Notes: a model not told the origin generated them from the sequence alone. DNA of 64,000 nucleotides from Hymenobacter perfusus (GCF_003944765.1 NZ_RWIU01000001.1:310001-374000), one strand, 5' to 3'; numbered from the stretch's first letter, positions 7,107 through 16,168 are shown. Numbers and translations: made by a program.

Positions 7107-7844
7107 TTACAGCGTACCTTTTTCGGCGGCTTTCTTCATCTTCTCGTTGGCGAAGATGGCAACTTCTACCCGGCGGTTAGCCTGCTTGCCTTCCACCGTG
7201 GTGTTGTCGCCGATAGGCTGGCTGGAGCCGTAGCCCTGCGTCGATACGCGGGCAGCATCAACCCCTTGCGAGGTGGTATAGTTGGCCACGGCCTGGGCCC
7301 GACGCTCCGACAGGGGCTGGTTGATGGCGTCCGAGCCGCTGGCATCAGTGTGGCCTTCAATCAGCACGTTGGTATCAGGGTATTTCTTCAGGACTTCAGC
7401 CATTTTCTGGATTTCCGTCATGGAAGCAGCCCGCAGGTCGCTCTTGTTGGTGTCGAAGAGGATACCCGAGTCGAAGGTAATTTTAATACCTTCTCCTACG
7501 CGCTCCACTTTGGCATTCTGCATATCACGCTGCAGTTCTTCGGCCTGCTTGTCCATTTTGCGGCCGATGAGTGCCCCACCGGTACCACCCACGGCAGCCC
7601 CGATAATAGCACCGGCAGCCGTGCCGTTTTTGCCACCGATTACGCGGCCCAGGACACCCCCAACCACGGCACCGCCACCAGCCCCGAGCAGGCCACCTTT
7701 AGCGGTTTTGCTCATGCCGGTTTTGCGAGGACCCGTGCCGTTGGTATCGGCTTCCGGAATGTTGGGGTTGCGGGTAGTGGCACAGGAACTCACGAAGAGC
7801 ACGAAGGCCATAAGCAAAGTCAGGAGCGAATTGCGAGATGTCAT
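7107..7844 (-). CDS. OmpA-family lipoprotein with glycine zipper
   Basis: A 245-residue paralogue of the protein at 6037. The N-terminus is a lipoprotein signal (lipobox VSSC, Cys21) rather than the plain signal peptide of its neighbour. The glycine zipper (LLGAGGGAVVGGVLG, AAVGGTGGALIG) and OmpA domain (IEGHTDASGSDAIN, SERRAQAVANY, NRRVEVAIFANEKMKKAAEKGTL) align nearly residue for residue with it, including the shared KKAAEKGT end. This is a tandem duplication whose two copies now differ in membrane anchoring. Confidence 0.9.
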   Translation of the reverse strand: MTSRNSLLTLLMAFVLFVSSCATTRNPNIPEADTNGTGPRKTGMSKTAKGGLLGAGGGAVVGGVLGRVIGGKNGTAAGAIIGAAVGGTGGALIGRKMDKQAEELQRDMQNAKVERVGEGIKITFDSGILFDTNKSDLRAASMTEIQKMAEVLKKYPDTNVLIEGHTDASGSDAINQPLSERRAQAVANYTTSQGVDAARVSTQGYGSSQPIGDNTTVEGKQANRRVEVAIFANEKMKKAAEKGTL

Positions 7845-7927
7845 GTTGAAGGAAACTTGGGTGAGAGAGAAAAACCGGGTTTATGTGGTTTCGCAGGTTT
7901 TACTGTGGTTGGTCGAAAAATGTTCGG

Positions 7928-7935
7928 CAAATATA
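7928..7935 (-). promoter_or_regulatory. -7 box of OmpA lipoprotein gene
   Basis: TATATTTG on the minus strand, an exact TAnnTTTG match 84 bp before the start codon. No convincing -33 TTTG partner. Confidence 0.4.
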
Positions 7936-7992
7936 GAAGCTAACCTATACGCCCCGAAGTACCAGCGGCCATCTTTCGCCGAGCCCCGGCAA

Positions 7993-8033
7993 AAAGCCCG
8001 TCAGACGCGCCGGATACGCGTTTGACGGGCTTT
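7993..8033 (-). terminator. Terminator of accD
   Basis: A 17-bp stem with one mismatch (AAAGCCCGTC..CGCG paired with CGCG..GACGGGCTTT) and a 7-nt loop, followed on the minus strand by a T-run, 40 bp after the accD stop. Confidence 0.85.
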
Positions 8034-8073
8034 GCCAAAAAGCTTGCCGTTTTTGCCTGACTCTACGGCGCAG

Positions 8074-8964
8074 CTAAGAACCTACCACTGTAGCAGGCTC
8101 ATGCACAGTCGTTTCGACAGGCTGAAGCATTGTCAATAAATCGGTGAGGCGCTGCTTCAGTTCCTTCCTATCCACAATAAAGTCGAGGAAACCGTGCTCC
8201 AGCACGAACTCGGCGCTCTGGAAGCCTTTGGGCAGATCTTTGCCGATGGTTTCCTTGATAACCCGGGGCCCGGCAAAGCCAATCAGCGCCCCCGGCTCAG
8301 CAATATTGAAGTCGCCGAGCATGGCAAAGGAAGCCGTTACGCCGCCCGTGGTGGGGTCCGTCAGCAGAGAAATATAGGGCAGGCCGGCTTCGGAAAGCAG
8401 TGCCAGCTTGGCCGAGGTTTTGGCCATCTGCATCAGGGAGAAGCCGGCTTCCATCATACGGGCCCCGCCGGAGCGGGAAATCATCAGGAAGGGCAGTCGG
8501 TTCTGCCGGGCGTAATCGATGGCGCGGGCAATCTTCTCCCCTACCACTGAGCCCATCGAGCCCCCGATAAACTTGAAATCCATAGCAGCTACCACCAGGC
8601 CCAGGCCATTCAACTGGCCGTGGGCCGAGCGCACGGCGTCGCGCAGGCCGGTACTTTTTTCGGTGGCAGCTACGCGCTGCGGATACGCCTTGGTATCCAC
8701 AAAACCCAGTGGGTCGGCCGAGTGCATATCGGCGTCCAGCTCCTGATACTGGTGATTATCGAAGAGGAAATCGAAGTAGTCGGCGGCGTCAATCCGGTCG
8801 TGATGGCCACAGTTGCCGCAGGTAGCGAGCAGGCGTTTGTGCTCGGCCATCGTGGCCACGGTTTTGCATTCGGGGCACTTGTACCACAGGCCGTCAGGCG
8901 TCTCTTTTTTCTGCTCCGTCGGCGTGACGATACCTTTTTCTTTACGCTTGAACCAGGATGACAT
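8074..8964 (-). CDS. accD: Acetyl-CoA carboxylase carboxyltransferase subunit beta
   Basis: AccD, 296 residues, the beta subunit of carboxyltransferase that moves the carboxyl group from carboxybiotin to acetyl-CoA, the first step of fatty acid synthesis. The N-terminal zinc ribbon is intact (Cys30, Cys33, Cys49, Cys52), and the crotonase-like core shows [21 protein letters not shown] and the oxyanion region [12 protein letters not shown], with GFAGPRVI downstream. Length is normal. It stands alone; accA is not in the window. The biotin ligase gene at 58866 would biotinylate the partner AccB. Confidence 0.97.
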   Translation of the reverse strand: MSSWFKRKEKGIVTPTEQKKETPDGLWYKCPECKTVATMAEHKRLLATCGNCGHHDRIDAADYFDFLFDNHQYQELDADMHSADPLGFVDTKAYPQRVAATEKSTGLRDAVRSAHGQLNGLGLVVAAMDFKFIGGSMGSVVGEKIARAIDYARQNRLPFLMISRSGGARMMEAGFSLMQMAKTSAKLALLSEAGLPYISLLTDPTTGGVTASFAMLGDFNIAEPGALIGFAGPRVIKETIGKDLPKGFQSAEFVLEHGFLDFIVDRKELKQRLTDLLTMLQPVETTVHEPATVVGS

Positions 8965-9218
8965 ATTTCAGATGGGATGCTTAGGTCAGTGAGAGAGGAA
9001 AAGGCCGGTTGCGGCGGCGCCCCGGCGGCCAAGGTGCAAGTTACGGCAGAATCCAAAAGCGCGAAACGAGGATGAAGGTAAGACAAAGATTGAGGATGCA
9101 GTAGCCCAACTCAAGCAGCGGCCGGTAGTACATCCGGCAGGCACCGCTTACCTTGCCGTTCAATACATCTGCGCCTGATGCCGCAGTTCTGAAGTTGTAC
9201 GCTCAATCTTTCCTCCCT

Positions 9219-10226
9219 GTGAAAAACCTGCCTGCTTTTGTTTTCGGTGCGCTGCTGGCGGCTACGGCTTTGCCGGGCTGCGTGGCCTCCAAAAAATATG
9301 ACGACCTGAAAGCCCGTCAGACGGCTACCGAACAAGCGAAAACCGATCTGGAACGCCAGCAGCGCCAGGCCGTGACGGAGCTTAAAAAAGCCTCCGATGA
9401 GCTGGCGCAGCTACGGGTAGAAACGCGTCGCCTCGTGGATGACTCCACTGAAACCGGCCGTAACCTACGCCGCACCCGGCAGCTCAACACCCAGCTCACC
9501 GACAGCTACGATAAGCTGCTGAAGAACTCTGACCGGGCTATGGCCGATAAATCGGCCGACTACAACAAGGTAGCCAAGGACCTGGCCCGCCGCGAAGCCG
9601 AGCTGGGCGAGCTGGACACCAACCTGCGCAAGAGCCGCGCCGACATCGATAAGCTCACGGCCGACCTCACGGCCCGCGAGGCGCGTCTGGCCGAACTGCA
9701 GAAAGCCCTGGCCGAGAAGGATAAGGCTGTGGATGCCCTTAAAGCCAGCGTGAGCAATGCTTTAAGAGGTTTCCAGGGCACTGATCTGCAGGTGAAGATG
9801 AAGGATGGCAAAGTGTACGTTTCGCTTTCCGAGCAGCTGTTGTTCAAATCGGGCTCCACCAAAGTGGACCCCAAGGGCCAGGAGGCGCTCAAGCAGCTGG
9901 CCACGGTGCTCCAGCAGCAGCCCGATGTGAACGTGGTGGTGGAAGGCCACACCGATAACGTGCCCTTCAGCCGGCCGGCCGGCGCTATGCAGGACAACTG
10001 GGACCTGAGCGTGCTGCGCGCCACCGAAATTGCCCGTCTGCTTACCACCGGCGGCGTGCAGCCGGACCGCGTAACGGCCTCGGGCCGCAGCCAGTACGTA
10101 CCCGTAGCCGCCAACGACTCGCCCCAGAACAAGGCCCTCAACCGCCGCACCGAAATCATCCTGACGCCCAAACTCAACGAGCTGCTCAAGATTCTGGACA
10201 GCAACTCTTCGGCGGGGGGGAAATAA
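9219..10226 (+). CDS. OmpA-family lipoprotein with long coiled coil
   Basis: A 335-residue outer-membrane lipoprotein. The GTG at 9219 starts a clean signal (VKNLPAFVFGALLAATALPGC); an ATG at 9153 would put 22 polar residues in front of it. After the lipid-carrying Cys comes a charged coiled coil of about 170 residues (heptads in KTDLERQQRQAVTELKKASD through LQKALAEKDKAVDALKASV), then an OmpA domain (VVEGHTDNVPF, LSVLRATEIARLL, NRRTEIILTPK). It likely spans from the outer membrane to peptidoglycan, as in YiaD-like proteins with an added spacer. Confidence 0.88.
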   Translation: MKNLPAFVFGALLAATALPGCVASKKYDDLKARQTATEQAKTDLERQQRQAVTELKKASDELAQLRVETRRLVDDSTETGRNLRRTRQLNTQLTDSYDKLLKNSDRAMADKSADYNKVAKDLARREAELGELDTNLRKSRADIDKLTADLTAREARLAELQKALAEKDKAVDALKASVSNALRGFQGTDLQVKMKDGKVYVSLSEQLLFKSGSTKVDPKGQEALKQLATVLQQQPDVNVVVEGHTDNVPFSRPAGAMQDNWDLSVLRATEIARLLTTGGVQPDRVTASGRSQYVPVAANDSPQNKALNRRTEIILTPKLNELLKILDSNSSAGGK

Positions 10227-10279
10227 TCCGCCGCCGCTTAGTCTGTATATCGCCTCACTATCACTCCAGCAAGTACTAC

Positions 10280-11725
10280 ATGTCACTTTCTACCTCGTAC
10301 GCGTATCGGCTTTTGCTAATTTTTGGGCTGCTGCTGCTCGAATTCAGCGCGGAGGCTTCCCACATTGTAGGGGCCGAAATCACCTATGCGCCGTACCCAG
10401 CTACACCGGTAAACCCGCGCCGCTACCTGGTTACGGCCAAGCTCTACCGCGACAACAGCGGCAACACCACGGTGGACTTTGAGCAGACCGTCGCGCTGTA
10501 CGCTCGCCTTAACGCGTGCAGCCCCACTGACCCCACGAACGTTACGTTTCAACTCAATCGAGTATCCAAAACTAATACCGGCTACGTGCGGTGCGCCGGT
10601 GGCCCCGGCATTGAAGCGCAGCTTTATACCGCCGATATTACCCTGCCCAGCTCCGGCAACTGGACACTCAGCATAGCGGAGGCAAACCGCACTTTTGGCA
10701 TTCTGAACTTATCTAACTCCGGAAACTACAGCCTTTACGCTGACGCCGAGTTGACCATTGACCCGGCAAGTGTGACACCGAATACTTCCCCGGTTTTTAC
10801 CTCCTCCCTGCTGCCATACATCTGCGGCAATCAGTTTCACCGCTTCAGCTTTTCAGCCTACGATGCTAATGGGGACTCGCTGGTGTACCGAATGATTACG
10901 CCTCAGGGAACAAGCAACTCGGATTTTTGTCCGCAAACTATCCCCGTTGTACCCACGCCACATTTCACTATTGACCCGGCCCGAGGTGAGTTATCTACTG
11001 TGCCATTCACTCTGACTGCCGGTTTTTACATCATGGCGGCCCGGGTGGAGGAATACCGGCGCATTGGCGGGAACTGGCGGAAAATTGGCAGCGTAATGCG
11101 AGACATTATGTATCCGGTTTCTGGTGGTACCGGCAACCGCAACCCGTCCTTCACCTCCGCCTTGGTAGGCACTACTACCCAGCCGGTCACCCAGATTCTG
11201 CGTGTTGTGCCGGGCCAGACGCTTACCATACAGTTGGCGGCCACCGATCAGGATGCGGGACAGGTACTGCGCTTCAGCACCGAAGCCACTACTGTTCCGG
11301 GAGTTTCTTTCCGGGGCATTTCAGCAACGCAGGCGCAACTCACCTGGCAAGTTCCCAACAACCTGCCGTTGGGACGCTATTCCATTCCGGTAGTGGTGCA
11401 GGATAATGGGTGTCCTTTCAACGGCAGTGAATCCCAGACACTTAATTTCCTGGTAACTACGCAGGTATTGGCTGTCACTTCTTCTGGGCCGTCTAATCTA
11501 GCAGCATCCTTCCCCAATCCATTTCATGATCAAGTACAGTTTCAACTCCCCCGCAGCCAGAGCCAGCAGATACTCGTTACAGATCAGGTAGGCCGCACCG
11601 TAGCTCACCTCACCAGCCGGGCCGATGGTACGGTGGTATGGCAGCCGGCCGGTTCCGTTAAGCCAGGAATCTATCTGGCCCGAACTACAGACGGCTCTTA
11701 CTCAGTGCGCCTGGTGCATTACTAG
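10280..11725 (+). CDS. Secreted T9SS cargo protein, SHIVGAEI-type
   Basis: A 481-residue secreted protein. A signal peptide ends at SAEA, followed directly by SHIVGAEITY, an N-terminal beta domain found at the start of large gliding- or adhesion-related surface proteins in Bacteroidota. The middle contains two Ig/cadherin-like stretches (TSPVFTSSLLPYICGN.., NPSFTSALVG..). The last 80 residues are a type A T9SS sorting domain (FPNPFHDQVQFQLP..GIYLARTTDGSYSVRLV). It should cross the outer membrane through the type IX system and be anchored or released there. Function unknown beyond that. Confidence 0.85.
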   Translation: MSLSTSYAYRLLLIFGLLLLEFSAEASHIVGAEITYAPYPATPVNPRRYLVTAKLYRDNSGNTTVDFEQTVALYARLNACSPTDPTNVTFQLNRVSKTNTGYVRCAGGPGIEAQLYTADITLPSSGNWTLSIAEANRTFGILNLSNSGNYSLYADAELTIDPASVTPNTSPVFTSSLLPYICGNQFHRFSFSAYDANGDSLVYRMITPQGTSNSDFCPQTIPVVPTPHFTIDPARGELSTVPFTLTAGFYIMAARVEEYRRIGGNWRKIGSVMRDIMYPVSGGTGNRNPSFTSALVGTTTQPVTQILRVVPGQTLTIQLAATDQDAGQVLRFSTEATTVPGVSFRGISATQAQLTWQVPNNLPLGRYSIPVVVQDNGCPFNGSESQTLNFLVTTQVLAVTSSGPSNLAASFPNPFHDQVQFQLPRSQSQQILVTDQVGRTVAHLTSRADGTVVWQPAGSVKPGIYLARTTDGSYSVRLVHY

Positions 11726-11751
11726 TAGCCTTTCACTTAGTGTACATTGTC

Positions 11752-11780
11752 ATGAGCAGCTTCTCTCAGAGGCTGCTCAT
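11752..11780 (+). terminator. Terminator of T9SS cargo gene
   Basis: A 13-bp stem with one mismatch (ATGAGCAGCTTCT with AGAGGCTGCTCAT), loop CTC, followed by TTTTCTT. Confidence 0.85.
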
Positions 11781-11803
11781 TTTTCTTATCTGAGGCCATT
11801 GAC

Positions 11804-12511
11804 TTACTGCACCAGTGCGCGCACAACCGGCAATGCCCGGGTGGCCCACTGGCGCATGTGCAGGCCGGAATAATGTAACCCATCGGGCGCAAACTGGGCC
11901 GCGTCATAGTTGGTGGCACGGGTCAGGTCAGTGATGTCCACAAACTCTACCGTTGCTTTCGTGCATTCTTCCCGGGCCACGGCGTTGTACTGGTCTATTT
12001 CCTGGCTGATGCGCGCCTGGTCGCGGTTACGAGCGTAGGGCGACTGGCCCCAGTCGGGTATCGACAGCACGAACACGCGGCGGGGCCGCCCGCCGGCAAA
12101 CCGGATGGCCGTTTGCAGCAGCTGGCGAAATTCTACGCGGTAGGTATCCGGCGGCAGCCCCCGAAACTGGTTGTTTACGCCAATCATCAACGACACCAGC
12201 TCGTAGGTTTTCGAGTTATTGGCCGCTGCAATGCCCTGCTGCAGCTCACCGGTAGTCCAGCCGGTCCGGGCAATAATATCGGGCGACTGTATTCCCTCGG
12301 CCTGAGCCAGATCGGCCAGCTGCACACCCCACCGGTCCTCGGCCGGCACACTCTGCCCGATGGTATAGGAATCCCCAAGTGCCAGAAAGCTAACGGCCTG
12401 AACGGGGGCACCGGGTGGCATAACAGGAGGCGCGGGTACCGGGTCGTTTTTCTGTGAAGCACAGCCCAGCACCGACGCCCAAACCAAAAAAGCAAGCAGA
12501 ATACGCACCAT
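11804..12511 (-). CDS. SGNH/GDSL hydrolase lipoprotein
   Basis: A 235-residue serine esterase of the SGNH fold. Block I is ALGDSYTIG (catalytic Ser), block III SLMIGVNNQFRG supplies the oxyanion Asn, and block V DGLHYSG gives the Asp and His. The N-terminus is a lipoprotein signal (lipobox LGC after VWASV), so it is anchored in the envelope. The start at 12511 is supported by an exact -7 box 29 bp upstream, which excludes a longer start at 12577. Substrate unknown (lipids or acetylated glycans are usual). Confidence 0.9.
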   Translation of the reverse strand: MVRILLAFLVWASVLGCASQKNDPVPAPPVMPPGAPVQAVSFLALGDSYTIGQSVPAEDRWGVQLADLAQAEGIQSPDIIARTGWTTGELQQGIAAANNSKTYELVSLMIGVNNQFRGLPPDTYRVEFRQLLQTAIRFAGGRPRRVFVLSIPDWGQSPYARNRDQARISQEIDQYNAVAREECTKATVEFVDITDLTRATNYDAAQFAPDGLHYSGLHMRQWATRALPVVRALVQ

Positions 12512-12539
12512 ATAAAACGCAGTTGAGAGCAAACGTACG

Positions 12540-12547
12540 AACCGCCT
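12540..12547 (-). promoter_or_regulatory. -7 box of GDSL hydrolase gene
   Basis: TACGTTTG on the minus strand, exact TAnnTTTG match, 29 bp before the chosen ATG. Confidence 0.5.
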
Positions 12548-12576
12548 GCCCCCGCCAGATTGCCCCTGCCGCCACA

Positions 12577-12621
12577 AACCAAAAACGCCGCCTGACTATC
12601 TGTCGGGCGGCGTTTTTGGTT
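12577..12621 (-). terminator. Terminator of cystathionine gamma-synthase gene
   Basis: A 19-bp stem with one mismatch (core AAAAACGCCGCC / GGCGGCGTTTTT) and 7-nt loop, located 25 bp after the stop codon on the minus strand. It also overlaps the promoter region of the GDSL gene. Confidence 0.85.
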
Positions 12622-12645
12622 ATAGCTGATATCCTCGATGGAAAC

Positions 12646-13785
12646 TTAGCCGATGGCCTGTTGCAAATCATCAATGAGGTCCTCTACGTCCTCAATACCC
12701 ACGCTCAGACGGATAAGAGAGTCAGAGAGGCCGGCTTTGCGACGCTCCTCGGCCGGAATGCTGGCGTGTGTCATGGTGGCGGGGTGGCCCGAGAGGCTTT
12801 CCACGCCACCCAGGCTTTCGGCCAAAGAAAACAGCTCGAATTTCTCCAGGCAGGCAATGGCGTCCTCCTTCCGGTCACCCTTCAGCACGAAGGAAATCAT
12901 ACCCCCGAAGTCGCGCATCTGCTGGGCGGCCACGGTGTGGTTGGGGTGGTCTTGGAAGCCGGGCCAATATACTTTCTCCACTTTGGGGTGGGCCTTGAGG
13001 TACTCGGCCACTTTGCGGCCGTTTTCGCAGTGGCGCTGCATACGTACGTGCAGGGTTTTGAGGCCGCGCAGCACCAGGAAGCAGTCCTGGGGGCCGGGCG
13101 TACCGCCGCAGGCATTCTGGTAGAAGCTCAGGCGCTGGTGTAGCTCGTCATCATTCACTACCACGGCCCCCATCACGGTATCGGAGTGCCCGGCCATGTA
13201 CTTGGTCAGCGAGTACATCACCATATCGGCCCCCAGCTCCAGCGGAGTTTGCAGGTAGGGCGTGCTGAAGGTGTTGTCGACAACCAGCAAGGCGCCGGCT
13301 TTCTTGGCCACGGCCGAGGCAGCGGCAATGTCGATGATGTTGAGCAGCGGGTTGGTAGGCGTTTCCACCCAGATCAGCTTGGTGCGCTCCGTCACGGCCG
13401 CTTCCACCGCCGTCATGTCGTGCATGGGCACAAAGTGAAATTTGATACCGTAGGTGGCGTACACCTTGGTAAAGAGTCGATAGGAGCCGCCGTACAGGTC
13501 GTTGGTGCTGATAACCTCGTCGCCGGGTTGCAGCAGCTTCACGATGCAGTCAATGGCCGCCATGCCCGAGGCAAAGGCCAGGCCGTGCTTGCCGCCGTCC
13601 AGCGCCGCCAGCGCATCCTGCAGCTGGGTGCGGGTGGGGTTGTGGGTGCGCGAGTACTCGAAGCCTTTGTGGTCGCCGGGGGAGCGTTGCACATAGGTCG
13701 AGGTCTGGTAGATGGGCGTCATGATGGCCCCGGTTTCGGGGTCGGGATGCACGCCGGCGTGAATGGCTTTGGTTCCGAATTTCAT
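12646..13785 (-). CDS. Cystathionine gamma-synthase / trans-sulfuration PLP enzyme
   Basis: A 379-residue fold-type I PLP enzyme of the Cys/Met metabolism family. Signatures: YSRTHNPTRTQL near residue 45, FASGMAAID, VVDNTFSTPYLQ (PLP-binding Asp), and SLTKYMAGHSD with the Schiff-base Lys. Such enzymes make cystathionine from an acylated homoserine and cysteine, or cleave it (gamma-lyase); the two cannot be separated confidently by eye. The start at 13785 (MKFGTKAIHAGVHPD) is standard, and an exact -7 box covers the alternative upstream ATG at 13830. Confidence 0.93.
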   Translation of the reverse strand: MKFGTKAIHAGVHPDPETGAIMTPIYQTSTYVQRSPGDHKGFEYSRTHNPTRTQLQDALAALDGGKHGLAFASGMAAIDCIVKLLQPGDEVISTNDLYGGSYRLFTKVYATYGIKFHFVPMHDMTAVEAAVTERTKLIWVETPTNPLLNIIDIAAASAVAKKAGALLVVDNTFSTPYLQTPLELGADMVMYSLTKYMAGHSDTVMGAVVVNDDELHQRLSFYQNACGGTPGPQDCFLVLRGLKTLHVRMQRHCENGRKVAEYLKAHPKVEKVYWPGFQDHPNHTVAAQQMRDFGGMISFVLKGDRKEDAIACLEKFELFSLAESLGGVESLSGHPATMTHASIPAEERRKAGLSDSLIRLSVGIEDVEDLIDDLQQAIG

Positions 13786-13827
13786 ATCGTAGAGCGTTGA
13801 GAACGGGCAGGATGGGAGCCCGGCCGG

Positions 13828-13835
13828 CAAAGGTA
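13828..13835 (-). promoter_or_regulatory. -7 box of cystathionine gamma-synthase gene
   Basis: TACCTTTG on the minus strand, exact TAnnTTTG match 43 bp before the ATG. Confidence 0.45.
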
Positions 13836-13996
13836 GGGTGCTTTCCTGAGAGCCGCACGACCAAGCCTACATCTGGTATGCACAGAGGAAGTAACTATAT
13901 TTTTCCACGAAATACACATAACGGATTAGGAGGACTGAAAGCCCGGCAAGTATCTTTCGCTGTACCATTTATCCACCTTCTTTTATCCGTAGCAGC

Positions 13997-14932
13997 TTGA
14001 AAAAACTACTACTCCTGGCTGCCTTGCTGGTGGCCCACCTCGGCACCAATGCCGCCCCTACCCTGCCCACCGCCGCCGACTCGGCCGCCCGGCAGAAAGC
14101 CGTTCTGGATTCCATTAACGGCACTTTTCACTATCAGACCGGGTTGGTAAAACTGCCCGAAAGCCTGGGCGACCTGACCGTGCCCAAAGGCTTCCGCTAC
14201 CTCGATGCAGACCAGAGCAAGCGGCTGCTGACCCAGATCTGGGGCAACCCCGGCGGCGAGTCGCTGGGCATGCTGTTTCCGGCCGACCGGGGCCCCGCGA
14301 GCGAGAATAACTGGGCTTTTGTTTTGCAGTATGAAGGGATGGGCTACGTGAAGGACGACGACGCGGCCGACATCGATTACGACGACCTGCTCAAGGACAT
14401 GCAGGAGGATACGGAGGAAAGCAATAAGGAGCGGGTGGAAGCCGGCTACGAGCCCGTGACGCTGGTCGGCTGGGCCGCCACGCCCTACTACGATAAGGGC
14501 CTGAACGTACTGCACTGGGCCAAGGAACTGCGGTTTGGCCAGGAAGAGGTCAATACGCTTAACTACAACGTGCGCCTGCTGGGCCGCAAGGGGGTGCTCA
14601 ACCTCAACGCGGTGGGCACGCCGGGCCAGCTCCCGGAAATCAAGGGGGCCATTCCGGCCGTTATCCAGAGCGTGGCTTTTGCCAAAGGCCTGCGCTACGC
14701 CGATTTCAATCCTGACCTCGACGAGGTAGCCGCTTACGGTATCGGCGGCCTGATAGCCGGCAAAGTGCTGGCGAAAGTGGGCTTCTTTGCGCTCATCCTG
14801 AAATTCTGGAAAGTGGTGCTGGCGCTGGTGGCCGGAGCCTGGACGGCCATTCGGCGCTTTTTTGGGGGCCGCACGCAGGACGATGAAACCCAGCCGGCCC
14901 TGGAAGGCCCCGCCTCCGAGCCGGAAGCGTAG
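13997..14932 (+). CDS. DUF2167 membrane protein, TTG start
   Basis: A 311-residue DUF2167 protein. The only start that keeps the signal peptide (KKLLLLAALLVAHLGTNAA) is a TTG at 13997. The soluble part contains the family's LPESLGDLTVPKGFRYLDADQSKRLL and WGNPGGESLGMLFP segments and a repeated acidic stretch (YVKDDDAADIDYDDLLKDMQ). A glycine-rich transmembrane helix pair lies at about 250-285 (YGIGGLIAGKVLAKVGFFALILKFWKVVLALVAG), with a short acidic tail. A near-consensus -7 box (TATCTTTC, 13951-13958) lies upstream. Function of the family is unknown. Confidence 0.88.
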   Translation: MKKLLLLAALLVAHLGTNAAPTLPTAADSAARQKAVLDSINGTFHYQTGLVKLPESLGDLTVPKGFRYLDADQSKRLLTQIWGNPGGESLGMLFPADRGPASENNWAFVLQYEGMGYVKDDDAADIDYDDLLKDMQEDTEESNKERVEAGYEPVTLVGWAATPYYDKGLNVLHWAKELRFGQEEVNTLNYNVRLLGRKGVLNLNAVGTPGQLPEIKGAIPAVIQSVAFAKGLRYADFNPDLDEVAAYGIGGLIAGKVLAKVGFFALILKFWKVVLALVAGAWTAIRRFFGGRTQDDETQPALEGPASEPEA

Positions 14933-14963
14933 CCTTCCGCGCCGTTCTTACGTTGTTACCTTC

Positions 14964-14987
14964 GGGCCGGCCTCTTGTGGCCGGCCC
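14964..14987. terminator. Hairpin between DUF2167 and VTT genes
   Basis: GGGCCGGCC-TCTTGT-GGCCGGCCC, a perfect 9-bp stem, 32 bp after the stop. There is no T-run, so read-through to the next gene is possible. Confidence 0.5.
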
Positions 14988-15003
14988 GTTTGCGTAGGTA
15001 CCT

Positions 15004-15714
15004 ATGGCGTTTTTCAAAGAGCTGTTTCAGCAGAATAAGTCCACTTTACTTTCCCTAGTGCTGCTCACGCTGCTGCCTCTGCTCGGCGACAGTATCCTGG
15101 CCTGGAGCCTGCACGAAAACCAGACTTGGCTGGCCCACCCCACGGCCTGGCAGATGCTGCTGTATTTCGCGGTGGTGGCTTTTACCATGACGTTTGCCCT
15201 CACCCACACCACGGTGGTGGTACTGGTTACGGGCTTTTATTTTGGCTGGGCCGGTTTCCCGGGCATGCTGCTGACGTACATGGTGGCAGCCTACGCGGGC
15301 TACCTCATTGCCCGCTCCCTCGACCAGGGCAAGCTCATCGGGCTGCTGGAGCGGTTTCCGAAGGCCCACAGCGTGATGCACGAACTGCGCCAGGACAGCT
15401 GGCGACTGGTGTTACTCACGCGCCTTTCGCCGGTACTGCCGTTTGCGCTCATCACCTTTATTCTGGCCGTAGTAGGCGTGCCGCGCCGGCAGTTCCTGAC
15501 GGCCTCGGTGGTGGGTATGCTGCCGCGCACGTTGTTTTTCTACTGGCTCGGCACGAAAGCACAGGATGTGTTGCTGCTCATCCAAGACCCCGATACGGGT
15601 ACGCTGGGCAAGGTACTGGTGGCGGTGCTGCTGGCCGTATCGGTTTTTGGCCTCTACTACCTCTTCAACCGGGCCTTGAAACGCACGCTGGCGAAAAGCG
15701 CAGAAAATTCCTGA
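15004..15714 (+). CDS. TVP38/TMEM64 (VTT-domain) membrane protein
   Basis: A 236-residue inner-membrane protein with about six hydrophobic segments. The VTT/SNARE-associated domain is recognisable from VVLVTGFYFGWAGFPGMLLTYMVAAYAGYLIAR (re-entrant loop G-x-x-F/G pattern) and LTRLSPVLPFALITFILAVVGV. DedA/TVP38 relatives are linked to phospholipid scrambling, undecaprenyl-phosphate flipping and proton-motive-force maintenance; which applies here is unknown. It follows the DUF2167 gene by 71 bp and may be co-transcribed. Confidence 0.88.
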   Translation: MAFFKELFQQNKSTLLSLVLLTLLPLLGDSILAWSLHENQTWLAHPTAWQMLLYFAVVAFTMTFALTHTTVVVLVTGFYFGWAGFPGMLLTYMVAAYAGYLIARSLDQGKLIGLLERFPKAHSVMHELRQDSWRLVLLTRLSPVLPFALITFILAVVGVPRRQFLTASVVGMLPRTLFFYWLGTKAQDVLLLIQDPDTGTLGKVLVAVLLAVSVFGLYYLFNRALKRTLAKSAENS

Positions 15715-15810
15715 AAAAAATCCAGCTGAATTTCAGCATCTTGCCGGCTTTCACCGGCTTTTTTCCGGGGTATTTTAGCCATTGGCTTGCACCACCGGAA
15801 TTTTCCCTGC

Positions 15811-15818
15811 TATCTTTG
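15811..15818 (+). promoter_or_regulatory. Promoter of tRNA-Arg
   Basis: TATCTTTG exactly matches TAnnTTTG; a TTG at 15787-15789 lies 21 bp upstream as the -33 element. The tRNA begins 43 bp downstream of the box. Confidence 0.6.
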
Positions 15819-15861
15819 CACAACCAAAACGGAACAACGGTCCCGCAGCGGTAAACAAAAC

Positions 15862-15935
15862 GGTTGTGTAGCTCAATTGGATAGAGCATCTGACTACGAA
15901 TCAGAAGGTTTAAGGTTCGACTCCTTACACGACCA
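15862..15935 (+). tRNA. tRNA-Arg (anticodon ACG)
   Basis: A 74-nt cloverleaf. Acceptor GGTTGTG pairs with CACGACC (one G-T pair); D arm GCTC..GAGC; anticodon arm TCTGA-CTACGAA-TCAGA with ACG at the anticodon position; T arm TAAGG-TTCGACT-CCTTA; discriminator A. No CCA is encoded. ACG is read as ICG after deamination and decodes CGN arginine codons. A strong terminator follows directly. Confidence 0.95.
15924..15935 (+). repeat. Candidate attL: 3' end of tRNA-Arg
   Basis: CTTACACGACCA, the last 12 bases of the tRNA, recurs exactly at 29287-29298, and in both places a similar terminator hairpin follows. Over 29 bp (15924-15952 against 29287-29315) 25 positions match. Tyrosine integrases typically use tRNA 3' ends as attachment sites. 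Confidence 0.55.
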
Positions 15936-15938
15936 CAT

Positions 15939-15971
15939 AAAAGGCCCTCAGCTACTCGCTGAGGGCCTTTT
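15939..15971 (+). terminator. Terminator after tRNA-Arg
   Basis: Perfect 14-bp stem AAAAGGCCCTCAGC / GCTGAGGGCCTTTT with loop TACTC, then CCTTTTTT. Confidence 0.92.
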
Positions 15972-16168
15972 CCTTTTTTGGGGGACAGTTTTTGGGCAGA
16001 TTAGCAAAGTGTTCTGCCTCGCTAGGAAGGGGTCGACGTCGTCACCATTGCCCGCCGCAAACCGCGTCGAAAGGCAGATTGGTACCAGCATCCGTGCACC
16101 CTGCGCCACCGGGTACAGAACCGATCCGGATGCGGCTTGCTGCGCTCGTCTGGCAGCACGGCTGATAG

